This document shows, one piece after another, positions 1 through 6,953 of a stretch of 16,449 bases of DNA (positions are counted from its first letter, which is position 1; the number at the start of each line of letters is the position of its first letter). The stretch spans positions 1 to 16,449 of the forward strand of contig DAOVYW010000028.1 of NCBI GenBank assembly GCA_030635415.1. Direction: 5' to 3'. This DNA is from Candidatus Firestoneibacteriota bacterium. GTDB lineage: Bacteria > Oederibacteriota > JAAXVQ01 > JAUVAV01. The translations under genes and the position numbers were made by a program. The notes beneath the pieces are model-generated. The model worked only from the letters and a program-made list of their open reading frames with translations. It did no database searches and was not told the DNA's origin.

Positions 1-1053
1 AATTTTGTATTTTTCATTCAGAAAGCCCGCTACCTGGTAACCATCCACTTTCAATTCCTTCACGTCTACGCATAACTTGGTGACGTCCAGTTCATGCGCC
101 CCCGGCTGCCCGGTTACTTCCTCGCCAAAACAGGACAGACCGGGAATGGCATTAATCCGGCATCGCGCCTCTTGGGCCAGGGTAATCGCGATGGTAAGCA
201 ATTCCTTCCCGCGAGTCGCCATCTGCATCCTGGCCAGATCCAGGGATGTTAGCAGGATGTAAGAGGGACTGGTCGTCTGCAACAAGTTAAAAAGACGTTT
301 TAACTTTAAAACATCCGCTGTCCGGCGCACCAGCATGAGGGAGGCCTGGGTCATACTGCTGATAATCTTATGCGTACTTTGTACACAAATATCAGCCCCG
401 CTGGCCATCGCCGTCATGGGCAAATCCGGATGAAACTTCAAGTGCGGACCATGGGCCTCATCCACCAATAAATACATGCCCGCTTGATGAGCTATCTGCG
501 CGATTTTACGCAGATCAGTTCCGATTCCCTGGTAGGTGGGATGCGTCACCAGAACTGCCTTCGCGTCCGGATGCCTAACCACCGCCCTGGCTATGGCTTC
601 CGGCGACACGTTTAAAAATATGTTTTTTTCTTCATCTATTTCCGGCATTACATATACCGGCACGGCCCCAGAGAGAATGATGCCTGCCAGGACTGAACGA
701 TGAGTATTCCGGGAAACGATTATTTTATCTCCCGGTTCACATACCGTCAAGATCATGATGTGATTGCCGCCTGAGGTTCCGTTCACCAGGAAAAAGGCGT
801 AATCCGAACCGTACGCTTCGGCCGCCAGTTTTAGCGCTTCTTTGATTACTCCGCAGGGATAGTGCAGGGAATCCACTTCCTCTAACAGGGTTAAATCACA
901 GTCAAAAATCTTTTCGCCCACAAAATTGCGGAATTCCTGCGGAATAGAGACCCCGTGTTTATGCCCGGGGGTATGGAAGGATATTTTTTGCTCCTTGGCA
1001 TAATTAATTACAGCATCAAAAAGCGGGGTAGAATGTTGATTTAGGGAATTCAT
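1..1053 (-). CDS. speA: Arginine decarboxylase-type PLP enzyme, partial (3' end outside window)
   Basis: Pyridoxal-phosphate-dependent basic amino-acid decarboxylase of the fold-type I Orn/Lys/Arg family; arginine to agmatine is the most likely reaction given the speE and speD neighbours. The first 351 residues are visible and the frame is open to base 1; family members are near 480-490 residues. Seen: FHTPGHKHG at 26-34, the PLP-phosphate-binding region FFLVNGTSGGNH at 87-98, RNTHRS at 115-120, VDEAHGPHLKFH at 197-208 (the Asp contacts the pyridine nitrogen) and STHKI with the Schiff-base lysine at about 229. The ATG start at 1053 follows an AGAGGAG ribosome site. It lies 106 bp downstream of speE in the same direction. 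Substrate choice between arginine, lysine and ornithine cannot be settled from motifs alone; arginine is inferred from context. Confidence 0.9.
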   Translation of the reverse strand, partial: MNSLNQHSTPLFDAVINYAKEQKISFHTPGHKHGVSIPQEFRNFVGEKIFDCDLTLLEEVDSLHYPCGVIKEALKLAAEAYGSDYAFFLVNGTSGGNHIMILTVCEPGDKIIVSRNTHRSVLAGIILSGAVPVYVMPEIDEEKNIFLNVSPEAIARAVVRHPDAKAVLVTHPTYQGIGTDLRKIAQIAHQAGMYLLVDEAHGPHLKFHPDLPMTAMASGADICVQSTHKIISSMTQASLMLVRRTADVLKLKRLFNLLQTTSPSYILLTSLDLARMQMATRGKELLTIAITLAQEARCRINAIPGLSCFGEEVTGQPGAHELDVTKLCVDVKELKVDGYQVAGFLNEKYKI

Positions 1054-1096
1054 TCCGCTGCACTCCTCTTTCAAATCTTCTAGCTAGTAGTATCTC

Positions 1097-1127
1097 TGGA
1101 TTCCCAATAAGAGCATTCGGGAATGAC
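1097..1127. repeat. Palindromic intergenic repeat (REP-like)
   Basis: In the speE-speA gap, ATTCCC (1100-1105) pairs with GGGAAT (1119-1124), extended inward by AAT/ATT across one bulged base. On the minus strand it reads GTCATTCCCGAATGC and onward, which from memory resembles dispersed repeats common in environmental bacteria. There is no T-run on the minus-strand side, so it is not an obvious terminator. The family assignment rests on recollection only. Confidence 0.5.
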
Positions 1128-1159
1128 AACCTAAAAAAACCGACTAATTGCTCAAGCTC

Positions 1160-2077
1160 TTAAAGTGGCGTATATATCGGCTGAGTATCTTCTATAATCC
1201 GGCCCTGGGTCTTAAGCATATTCCGTAAAGATTTAGTCGGGCTGAATAGTCCGATATGCGTTTCTCCATCATAAGCCCGTAAATTCTCCAGGCCACGCTG
1301 TTGCAATCGCCGGTCGATTTCCTGTGCCTGCAATTCCTTCGGATCAAGCTGCTCCGCGGCCAGACCGAACCCCCAAGGCATATCAAAAGAAGGTATATTG
1401 GCCTCATATCCCCGCACGATTGGAAATACCCGCTGCAAGGTTTTATATATGGAAGCCATAATCTCCCCGCCGACCACACTGCTGGTCCCGGCCTGGAGGC
1501 TCATAACACCCTGGGGCTTAAGCCGGGCGGCAAGGCTTTGATAAAACTGAAGAGTATACAACAAGCCGGCCGGACCATCGCAGGTAGGATCGGAAACATC
1601 AATGATAATAATATCGTAAGCTTCCCGGCCATCCCGGATGAATTTCCTTCCGTCATCCACAATAATCCTGGCCCGCGGATCATCAAAAGCTCCCTGGTGC
1701 CATTCGCCCAAATGTTTCCGGGCGAAATCCAGGACTTCCCGGTCGATCTCAACCATATCCACGCGTTCCAAGCAGCGATGACGCAATACTTCCCGCAAGG
1801 TGGCGCCTTCACCCCCGCCGATAATCAAGACCTGCTTAGGTTCCGGATGGGTAAGCATGGCGGGATGAACCAGAAATTCATGATAAAGGTATTCATCCAC
1901 CTGACTGGATTGCATCTTGCCGTCCAGAAACAGACATCGTCCGAATTCATAAGTATCTACGATTTCCACCTGCTGGCAACGCGTCTCCTCCCTGACCAGC
2001 ACCCGCTTGTAACCATGCAAATGCCCTTCGTGTTCGGAATACATTTCCACCAAGAGATTGTTTTTATAGACTTCCAT
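1160..2077 (-). CDS. speE: Polyamine aminopropyltransferase (spermidine synthase family)
   Basis: Transfers an aminopropyl group from decarboxylated SAM to a diamine acceptor in polyamine synthesis; cytoplasmic. The 305-residue length is normal for the family. Seen: a small N-terminal beta domain, then the Rossmann methyltransferase-like fold with acceptor-site residues QSSQVDEYLYHE (56-67), nucleotide loop IIGGGEGATLREVL (85-98), VEIDREV (109-115), the DDGR region (141-144) and IIDVSDP (158-164) carrying the catalytic Asp160. The stretches LVHPAMLTHPEPK and EWHQGAFDDPRA match, from memory, the Thermus enzyme, which prefers agmatine. The ATG follows GAGGAG. It sits between speD and speA. The acceptor could be putrescine or agmatine; the family call is very safe, the substrate is not. 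Confidence 0.96.
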   Translation of the reverse strand: MEVYKNNLLVEMYSEHEGHLHGYKRVLVREETRCQQVEIVDTYEFGRCLFLDGKMQSSQVDEYLYHEFLVHPAMLTHPEPKQVLIIGGGEGATLREVLRHRCLERVDMVEIDREVLDFARKHLGEWHQGAFDDPRARIIVDDGRKFIRDGREAYDIIIIDVSDPTCDGPAGLLYTLQFYQSLAARLKPQGVMSLQAGTSSVVGGEIMASIYKTLQRVFPIVRGYEANIPSFDMPWGFGLAAEQLDPKELQAQEIDRRLQQRGLENLRAYDGETHIGLFSPTKSLRNMLKTQGRIIEDTQPIYTPL

Positions 2078-2100
2078 CTTTCACTCCTCGATCCGGACTT

Positions 2101-2158
2101 CTAAAAAAAGAGAATGCAGAACTCGTTGCCAACTTCTGCAGCAAGTTCTGCATTCTCT
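2101..2158 (-). terminator. Intrinsic terminator or attenuator between speD and speE
   Basis: Two perfectly complementary 15-nt arms (2109-2123 and 2144-2158) enclose a 20-nt loop, and on the minus strand the stem is followed directly by seven T (2108-2102). This is a textbook Rho-independent terminator for transcription coming from speD. It lies only about 24 bases before the speE start, so it either ends a speD-only transcript or meters read-through into speE. The GCAGAA core is duplicated 12 nt apart (ttctgc at 2134-2139 and 2146-2151 on the plus strand), so a second, overlapping hairpin can form with the same downstream arm. Confidence 0.85.
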
Positions 2159-2214
2159 CCCTGGAGAACAGGTTGAAGTTTATTCTAAAATGCGCCTCAA
2201 TTCATCACTGGACA

Positions 2215-2589
2215 TCATACTTTATGTTTAAGTACGGGAAGATCAAATAATCCCCTTTTCATTTCCAGAGAAGTTTTCTTACGCGCCTTAAGTTCCTTGG
2301 CTACACATTGATGCGCTACCCAGGGATCCACATCCTCTCCGCATGTAAAAAGATCCACTGCCGCATAACCATACTCCGGCCAGGTATGAATTGCCAAATG
2401 CGATTCGGCAATAACCACTACCCCACTGACTCCAAAAGGACTAAATTGGTGGAATACGGATTGCACAATAGTAGCACCAGCAGCTTCGGCCGACTCCTTC
2501 ATTATCTGCTCGATCCGCACGGGATCTCTCAGGATGTCGCAGTCACATTCGTGCAGTTCCAGCAATACATGACGTCCCAGAGCTTTCAA
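2215..2589 (-). CDS. speD: S-adenosylmethionine decarboxylase proenzyme, class 1b
   Basis: Self-processing pyruvoyl enzyme that decarboxylates SAM to supply the aminopropyl donor for SpeE. Counting from a TTG start at 2589 gives 124 residues with ESHLAIHTWPE around the Glu62-Ser63 cleavage site, His68, and Cys83 in LFTCGEDVDPW. From memory these are the numbers of the Thermotoga enzyme, whose N-terminus (M-x-x-LGRH) aligns with LKALGRH here. That alignment and the GGGGGGTGAG ribosome site 7 nt upstream favour TTG at 2589. A longer frame from GTG at 2625 would add KKKQWWGGEIR, which reads like a translated ribosome site. Ser63 becomes the pyruvoyl group of the alpha chain. It is the first gene of the spe cluster, behind a structured leader. 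Assignment is very secure; only the start is open. Confidence 0.96.
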   Translation of the reverse strand: MKALGRHVLLELHECDCDILRDPVRIEQIMKESAEAAGATIVQSVFHQFSPFGVSGVVVIAESHLAIHTWPEYGYAAVDLFTCGEDVDPWVAHQCVAKELKARKKTSLEMKRGLFDLPVLKHKV

Positions 2590-2595
2590 TCTAAT

Positions 2596-2605
2596 CTCAC
2601 CCCCC
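2596..2605 (-). promoter_or_regulatory. speD ribosome binding site (decides the TTG start)
   Basis: On the minus strand GGGGGGTGAG lies 6 nt before TTG at 2589. It would fall inside the coding sequence if GTG at 2625 were used, so it is the main nucleotide evidence for the shorter speD. Confidence 0.6.
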
Positions 2606-2714
2606 CACCACTGTTTTTTTTTCACAGAAACCGGCTATATTTAAGCCAAAAAAATTATTCCAGACCACATAATTAATCCACAACTAACATATTTACTGGT
2701 TCTTTCGGGCTTTG

Positions 2715-2744
2715 TGTCGGGGCGTTCAATTGAACGCCCCGACA
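2715..2744. repeat. Perfect 30-nt palindrome
   Basis: The arm TGTCGGGGCGTTCAA (2715-2729) is followed without a spacer by its exact reverse complement (2730-2744). As RNA it would form a long GC-rich hairpin. No T-run follows on either strand, so it is not a standard terminator. The GGGGCG/CGCCCC ends recall the hairpins at 8228-8338, so it may belong to the same repeat family. Confidence 0.8.
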
Positions 2745-2856
2745 ACGGCATCAACTTATTAACCGCCGGCAATATCCGGCTTTCTATCAGTGCAAGCTCC
2801 CATGCCCGTTAACCTTTTATGAACCCGGCTCTATAATTCACCCTGTGAGTTCAATA

Positions 2857-2885
2857 TTAATATATAATTTTAAAAATACTGTCAA
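2857..2885 (-). promoter_or_regulatory. Sigma70-type promoter for speD
   Basis: On the minus strand a perfect TTGACA (2885-2880) is followed after 17 nt by TATTAA (2862-2857) in very A/T-rich sequence. Transcription would begin near 2850 and run into speD. The site lies within 50 bp of the stop of the preceding beta-barrel gene, a suitable place for a new transcription unit. Confidence 0.7.
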
Positions 2886-2904
2886 TCATTTTATGCTTTT
2901 TTTA

Positions 2905-3429
2905 TTACCAATCAAAATAAATTCTTCCGCCCAGAGAGGCCCGCATGATAAAATCCAGCTCCGGCAGAAGAGCCAGCTTGGTTGAAAGCTCAAAAAAAAC
3001 ATCGAATGGTTCGTCAAATTCATAAGCTATGCCGAAAACTCCCCGCACTCCGCTTAAAAAATCACCGGCTCCGCCCTGAAAAAAAACTCCGGCACCTGCG
3101 TAAACCGGCGCTTCCGGTATTTCCTTAAAGGGACGGATATGTATTAAATAATCGGCAAAAATACCAACTCCGGTACCGAAAGGCACGCCTAATGAAAAAT
3201 TGTAAGCATGGGAATTATTCCGCCAATATTTGGCATTAACGCCCGTCGGCTCGCCCAGGATTAATCCTAATCCCCATCGCCGGGAATCTTGCCCGCTTTG
3301 ATGCTTCCCTTCAGCCTCCAGGGATACTCGTTGCGGCGGACTTTTTTTAAGACCGGCCGCCGAAGATGAGTTCCCAAGTGTAACGCATAATAATATACTT
3401 CCCAGAAGAAAAAGCTTACGCCAATACAT
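2905..3429 (-). CDS. Small predicted outer-membrane beta-barrel protein
   Basis: A 174-residue protein of unknown function. The N-terminus MYWRKLFLLGSILLCVTLG is a classic signal peptide, with likely cleavage near AAG at 24-26. After a polar linker, the mature part has alternating short beta-type segments (RRWGLGLILGEPTGVNAKYW, FADYLIHIRPF, VYAGAGVFF, GVRGVFGIAYEF, VFFELSTKLALL, ASLGGRIYFDW) and ends in Trp, as outer-membrane barrels do for BAM recognition. The GLILGEPTG-NAKYW signature recalls small uncharacterised porin-like families (DUF3996-like), from memory. A strong AGAGGTGG ribosome site precedes the ATG. It lies between tRNA-Gly and the spe promoter; no partner gene is evident. The barrel prediction is fairly safe, the role unknown. 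Confidence 0.8.
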   Translation of the reverse strand: MYWRKLFLLGSILLCVTLGNSSSAAGLKKSPPQRVSLEAEGKHQSGQDSRRWGLGLILGEPTGVNAKYWRNNSHAYNFSLGVPFGTGVGIFADYLIHIRPFKEIPEAPVYAGAGVFFQGGAGDFLSGVRGVFGIAYEFDEPFDVFFELSTKLALLPELDFIMRASLGGRIYFDW

Positions 3430-3488
3430 TCTCCACCTCTTTTTTTGTTAATCTATCAGCCATTAGCCTTCAAGCATCTGAATATTTA

Positions 3489-3563
<75 letters not shown>

Positions 3564-3582
3564 TGCTAATCACACTTATCCC

Positions 3583-4149
3583 TTACCAGCTCAAATCATC
3601 CAAACTCAGGGGACGCGAAATATCAATATGTCCGGCCAGGGTCTTGGTTTCCTGACCCCCGACCAGGAATTTAATGCTCTCCACCTCTTTAAAATTACAG
3701 GTAAGCGTCTTAACGATTGAACGTATAGCCCGCAATTCTTCGTAAGTTCCGGCAGCTTGATTATACTTAACTCGTTTTTCGAAGTCAAGAACCAGGAGAC
3801 CGTTACTTCTTAAATACAGGCTCCGTACTATCAGTGGCAAAGGCCAGAGAGCAGCTTGTTTTTTCCGGCTTGGTTTTTCCCCCATATTTCCAATTACCTG
3901 TTTAATCTGTTCCCGCAAAGCCGCGTGTTTGGAAATCCGGGCCGCCCGGGTTAAATACTTTTTTTCAGCCGGTGAGGCAAAGTAGAGCAAGATTTCCCGC
4001 CCGGCTTTCGATGAAATTTTTTTTTGCTTCCCGGAGGATAATTCGGTCCGGGAAGAATAATAAAACATGTAAGCCAAGCTGCAAATCAGCAGTACGCCGA
4101 CGATAGCGCCGCCCGGCGCCGCCCATTTATACCAGGATGTCTTTTTCAC
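3583..4149 (-). CDS. Membrane-anchored GerMN-domain protein
   Basis: A 188-residue protein with a short cytoplasmic N-terminus, one transmembrane segment (about residues 13-30, GGAIVGVLLICSLAYMFYY) and an extracytoplasmic GerMN domain (about 52-182). Typical GerMN signatures are LLVLDFEKRV, GTYEELRAIRSIVKTLT, FKEVESIKFLVGG and the terminal TLAGHIDISRPL. The domain is found in spore-germination GerM and in many non-sporulating bacteria, usually linked to cell-wall metabolism; its biochemical role is not established. I chose the GTG at 4149: the ribosome site GGAAGGTGAG precedes it and overlaps the amidase stop, so the two genes are translationally coupled. The open frame runs up to 4323, but that extension lies inside the amidase gene and has no family resemblance. 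The amidase neighbour supports a cell-wall role. Confidence 0.85.
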   Translation of the reverse strand: MKKTSWYKWAAPGGAIVGVLLICSLAYMFYYSSRTELSSGKQKKISSKAGREILLYFASPAEKKYLTRAARISKHAALREQIKQVIGNMGEKPSRKKQAALWPLPLIVRSLYLRSNGLLVLDFEKRVKYNQAAGTYEELRAIRSIVKTLTCNFKEVESIKFLVGGQETKTLAGHIDISRPLSLDDLSW

Positions 4150-4153
4150 GTTC

Positions 4154-5014
4154 TCACCTTCCGGAAAAATAATTCCGAATGCCTTTTGCGAGAATACCGG
4201 CGGCTTTCCGGCAATAGGCATCATTTTCCAAGCCGGATGATTTCTTTTTCGGGATAGCGGGAAATTCAATAAGTATGGCCGCGCTCCGCACCCCCGATAA
4301 AATCGCCACCGGCGCGCGGACAACTTCTAAATTTCCCTTCTCAGAAAAAGCTTCCGGGTCCATCCGCTGCCAGGTCTTTAATAATTGCCTTCCCAATCCG
4401 CGGCTCTCGGACAACATACGATTTTGGGCCAAATCCCAGGGCAGAACATTAATTCCGGCCTGGACTTTCTGTTCGACAATCCGGGATAATTCCGGATCTT
4501 TAACAAACCGATTAATGTAAAAATACGGCCGGCCGGATGCCTCCCCGCTTCGCGGCCCGGCCAAGTGCAGGCTGATAAATACGTCCGCAGATCTACGATT
4601 GGCAAAAGTAGTGCGTTCCAGTATGGAAATGCCGATATCGTTTTTCCGCGTCAGAAAGACTGCAATTCCCGGCTGCGATTGCAGTGCCAGCTTAACTTCC
4701 TTTGCCAGCTTAAATACCAGTTCCTTTTCCGGAAGCAAGCCCTTGATCTGAACCCCGTTATCCTTGCCGCCATGCCCTGGGTCCAGAACCACAATTCGCC
4801 GGCCCTGCTGTTGCGCCGGGGCTGAAAATGGAAGTATCGTTAAAAGACATATTATACTGATTATTAATGCCAGTGTCATCCCGCGAAAGCGAAGCGGCCA
4901 AGGAATCTCCTTAAAAACCGGTAATTTCAAGGATTCCTTGGCTGTTTGTCCTGAACGATTTTGTCCCGGATGCCCGGAAGGACGCGTTATTTTCAAAAGC
5001 GATTCTGTCCGCAT
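4154..5014 (-). CDS. N-acetylmuramoyl-L-alanine amidase (Amidase_3 family)
   Basis: Zinc-dependent hydrolase that cleaves the amide bond between the peptidoglycan sugar chain and the stem peptide; it acts outside the cytoplasmic membrane. Seen: VVLDPGHGGKD with the first zinc His, LPEKELVFKLA with the zinc Glu, VFISLHLAG with the second zinc His, and ILIEFPAI carrying the likely catalytic Glu. A hydrophobic signal segment (MTLALIISIICLLTILPFSA) starts at the ATG at 4879. The start is uncertain: ATG 5014 lies 1 nt after the accA stop and adds 45 residues, with RFRG supplying the positive charge before the signal segment; ATG 4879 starts right at it but has no ribosome site; TTG 5044 would overlap accA. 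The upstream part is read from a palindromic element. Function is secure, the N-terminus is not. Confidence 0.9.
   Translation of the reverse strand: MRTESLLKITRPSGHPGQNRSGQTAKESLKLPVFKEIPWPLRFRGMTLALIISIICLLTILPFSAPAQQQGRRIVVLDPGHGGKDNGVQIKGLLPEKELVFKLAKEVKLALQSQPGIAVFLTRKNDIGISILERTTFANRRSADVFISLHLAGPRSGEASGRPYFYINRFVKDPELSRIVEQKVQAGINVLPWDLAQNRMLSESRGLGRQLLKTWQRMDPEAFSEKGNLEVVRAPVAILSGVRSAAILIEFPAIPKKKSSGLENDAYCRKAAGILAKGIRNYFSGR
4897..4942. repeat. Palindromic element inside the amidase 5' coding region
   Basis: Perfect 11-nt inverted arms (GCCAAGGAATC at 4897-4907 and its complement at 4932-4942) enclose 24 nt. The plus-strand flank GTCATCCCGCGAAAGCG (4875-4891) reads like a dispersed palindromic repeat, and its complement supplies the GGGATGACA context of the ATG at 4879. 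The element appears to have been absorbed into the reading frame between accA and the amidase catalytic domain. Confidence 0.55.
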
Positions 5015-5015
5015 G

Positions 5016-5984
5016 CTAACCGTCGGCCGTGACAAAAAATCCAATACGCCGGAACTTATTGTAACGTTCTTCCAGCAGCTGGTCCATGGGTATGAGGTTT
5101 AATCTTTCCAACTCTTTCACCAGATGCTTTTTAACCGACTGGATAACAGCTGCATGATCGCGATGACCGCCGCCGCGAGGTTCACTGACGATTTCATCTA
5201 TGATGCCCATTTTTTTTAGATTCGGAGCCGTTAACTTTAGTATCTCTGATGCCCGGGGAGCCTGAGCCCTATCTTTCCAGAGAATCGCCGCGCAGCCTTC
5301 CGGCGTAATAACCGAATAGGATGCGTTATTCAGCATCAAAACCCGGTCGCCGACCCCAATTCCCAGCGCTCCTCCACTCCCCCCTTCCCCAATAATCACC
5401 ACCACAATAGGCGCGCGCAGAGCGGACATTTCACGGAGATTCCGGGCAATAGCCTCGGCTACACCACGTTCCTCGCCTTCCAGGCCGGGAAAGGCTCCAG
5501 CCGTATCTATTAGCGTAATGACGGGCATACCGAACTTTTCCGCAAATTTCATCAGTCGCAACGCTTTGCGATAGCCTTCCGGCAGGGGAAGTCCAAAATT
5601 ATAATAAAGATTTTCTTTGGTATCGCTTCCCTTCTGCGTCCCTATCACCATGACCGGTTTCTTTTCCAGCCAAGCCACTCCGCCTACCATGGCCCGGTCG
5701 TCAATAAACGCCCGGTCGCCGTGCATTTCCATAAAATTTTCAAAGCAGCCTCTAATATAATCCAGCGTATGCGGCCGCCGGGGATGCCGGCTGATCTGAA
5801 CAATCTGCCACGGTGTAAGATTGGCGTATACTTCATCCCGCAGTTTTTCAGTCTTCTCCTCCAACTGTTTGATTTCATCTTCCAGGTTAAGGGACTGGTC
5901 ATCCGTAAAACCACGCAGTTCTTCTGTCTTTTTTTCCAACTCTATAATGGCCTTTTCAAATTCCAGGCCGTTTTCCTGAGCCAT
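5016..5984 (-). CDS. accA: Acetyl-CoA carboxylase carboxyltransferase subunit alpha
   Basis: Alpha half of the carboxyltransferase that moves CO2 from carboxybiotin to acetyl-CoA, giving malonyl-CoA for fatty-acid synthesis; it works as an alpha2-beta2 complex with AccD, which is not in this window. From ATG 5984 it has 322 residues (E. coli 319). Seen: the N-terminal coiled coil (FEKAIIELEKKTEEL), WQIVQISRHPRRPHTLDYI, GDRAFIDDRAMVGGVA, the acyl-CoA region PEGYRKALRLM, DTAGAFPGLEGEERG, and the oxyanion-loop segment IGEGGSGGALGIGVGD. The open frame extends to a GTG at 6011 inside porB, but ATG 5984, 8 nt after the porB stop, gives the family N-terminus. Its ribosome site is weak, so coupling to porB is likely. 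Function is very secure. Confidence 0.96.
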   Translation of the reverse strand: MAQENGLEFEKAIIELEKKTEELRGFTDDQSLNLEDEIKQLEEKTEKLRDEVYANLTPWQIVQISRHPRRPHTLDYIRGCFENFMEMHGDRAFIDDRAMVGGVAWLEKKPVMVIGTQKGSDTKENLYYNFGLPLPEGYRKALRLMKFAEKFGMPVITLIDTAGAFPGLEGEERGVAEAIARNLREMSALRAPIVVVIIGEGGSGGALGIGVGDRVLMLNNASYSVITPEGCAAILWKDRAQAPRASEILKLTAPNLKKMGIIDEIVSEPRGGGHRDHAAVIQSVKKHLVKELERLNLIPMDQLLEERYNKFRRIGFFVTADG

Positions 5985-5992
5985 TATCGGAA

Positions 5993-6928
5993 TTACGCCC
6001 CTTCTCCGCACCTTTGCAATAAATCATGCCAGCGGCGATCAACTTCTTCCTGGATCTGCTTTACCAGCTCTTCGTTCTCCGGCTTTAATAAATGCCGAAA
6101 ACGGTTCTGGGTTTTATAAAATTCCGTAACCGGCTTTTTCTCTTTTATTTTTCTGGTGAGTTTCCATCGTCCCTCTGCCACTTCATATAACGGCCATAGG
6201 CATGTTTCCACTGCCAAACGGGCGATTTCCAAGGTCTGGGCAGGATCAGAACCCCATCCCAGGCGGCAGGGAGTATAAACATTCATGAATTTCGGTCCAA
6301 CCATACCAAAAGCCTGGTCAGCCTTGCGCATTAAATCAATATGAAATCCCACTGAGGCCTGGCCGGCATAGACCACATCATGCGCGGCTATAATAGCGGT
6401 CAGGTCCTTGGGAAATTGGATTTTCCCGGGGACGACTTTACCTGCCGGGGAGGTCGTGGTATGTCCGCCTTGAGGCGTTGCCGATGAGCGCTGGACTCCG
6501 GTATTCATATAAGCCTCGTTGTTATAGCAAATATACAGAATATTATGCTGGCGCTCCATGGCCCCGGAAAGAGCCTGTAGACCTATATCATATGTTCCGC
6601 CGTCCCCGCCGATAGCCACAAAATTCATTTCCTGTTCCGCCGGCAAACGGCCCTGCTTTTTCAAAGCCTTATAGGCCGTCTCAATCCCCGATATAGTAGC
6701 GGCCGAGTTCTCAAAGGCACTGTGGATGAAATTTCCCCGCCAGGCGGTAAAAGGATATATGGTTGTCGCTATTTCCATACATCCGGTAGCGCAAGTAGTA
6801 ACCACCGGCGCTTGGGACTGTCCATAGATCATTTTAATAATCTGCGGAAAACCGCAGCCCGCACAGGCCCGGTGGCCGCCGGCTAATCCAACTTTGTCCT
6901 GATTGGACATCTGTTTCAGATTCTGCAT
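5993..6928 (-). CDS. porB: Pyruvate:ferredoxin oxidoreductase, beta subunit
   Basis: Thiamine-diphosphate-binding subunit of the four-subunit PFOR, which converts pyruvate, CoA and oxidised ferredoxin to acetyl-CoA and CO2. The 311-residue length is normal. Seen: GGHRACAGCGFPQ with Cys22 and Cys25, CATGC with Cys50, and YTPCRLGW with Cys221, the four ligands of the proximal 4Fe-4S cluster; the ThDP/Mg motif runs from GDGGTYDIG (108-116) to the NN at 136-137. The start follows AAGGAGT. It lies 25 nt downstream of porA and just before accA, whose start is 8 nt beyond its stop. Related 2-oxoacid oxidoreductases share these motifs, but the complete porCDAB set makes pyruvate the best substrate call. 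Confidence 0.94.
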   Translation of the reverse strand: MQNLKQMSNQDKVGLAGGHRACAGCGFPQIIKMIYGQSQAPVVTTCATGCMEIATTIYPFTAWRGNFIHSAFENSAATISGIETAYKALKKQGRLPAEQEMNFVAIGGDGGTYDIGLQALSGAMERQHNILYICYNNEAYMNTGVQRSSATPQGGHTTTSPAGKVVPGKIQFPKDLTAIIAAHDVVYAGQASVGFHIDLMRKADQAFGMVGPKFMNVYTPCRLGWGSDPAQTLEIARLAVETCLWPLYEVAEGRWKLTRKIKEKKPVTEFYKTQNRFRHLLKPENEELVKQIQEEVDRRWHDLLQRCGEGA

Positions 6929-6953
6929 TTATGACTCCTTCGATTAGAAATAT

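Larger units (their letters stand above)
2590..2850 (-). promoter_or_regulatory. Long structured 5' leader of speD
   Basis: About 260 nt separate the predicted start of transcription from the speD start. In transcript order it contains a possible 14-codon ORF (2803-2759), a GCCGG/CCGGC hairpin (2780-2765) overlapping that ORF, a perfect 30-nt palindrome (2744-2715) and a T-rich run near 2650. I could not match it to a riboswitch class I know. The length and structure suggest post-transcriptional control of SAM decarboxylase, but this is inference. A second, weaker promoter-like pair lies within it: TTGTGG (2683-2678), 18-nt spacer, AATAAT (2659-2654). Confidence 0.4.

Noticed and set aside
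77..262. A 61-codon open frame on the plus strand at the left edge
   Set aside because: It lies wholly antisense to the decarboxylase gene, which has strong family motifs throughout.
1301..2104. A 267-codon open frame on the plus strand
   Set aside because: It is antisense to speE, whose motifs are unmistakable; the plus-strand translation has no domain character.
2590..2625. GTG start at 2625 for speD
   Set aside because: The extra residues are read from the ribosome site, and the TTG start puts the cleavage Ser, His and Cys at the family's usual numbers.
4150..4323. N-terminal extension of the GerMN protein up to 4323
   Set aside because: It lies entirely inside the amidase gene and lacks family resemblance; GTG 4149 has a good ribosome site and leads straight into the membrane anchor.
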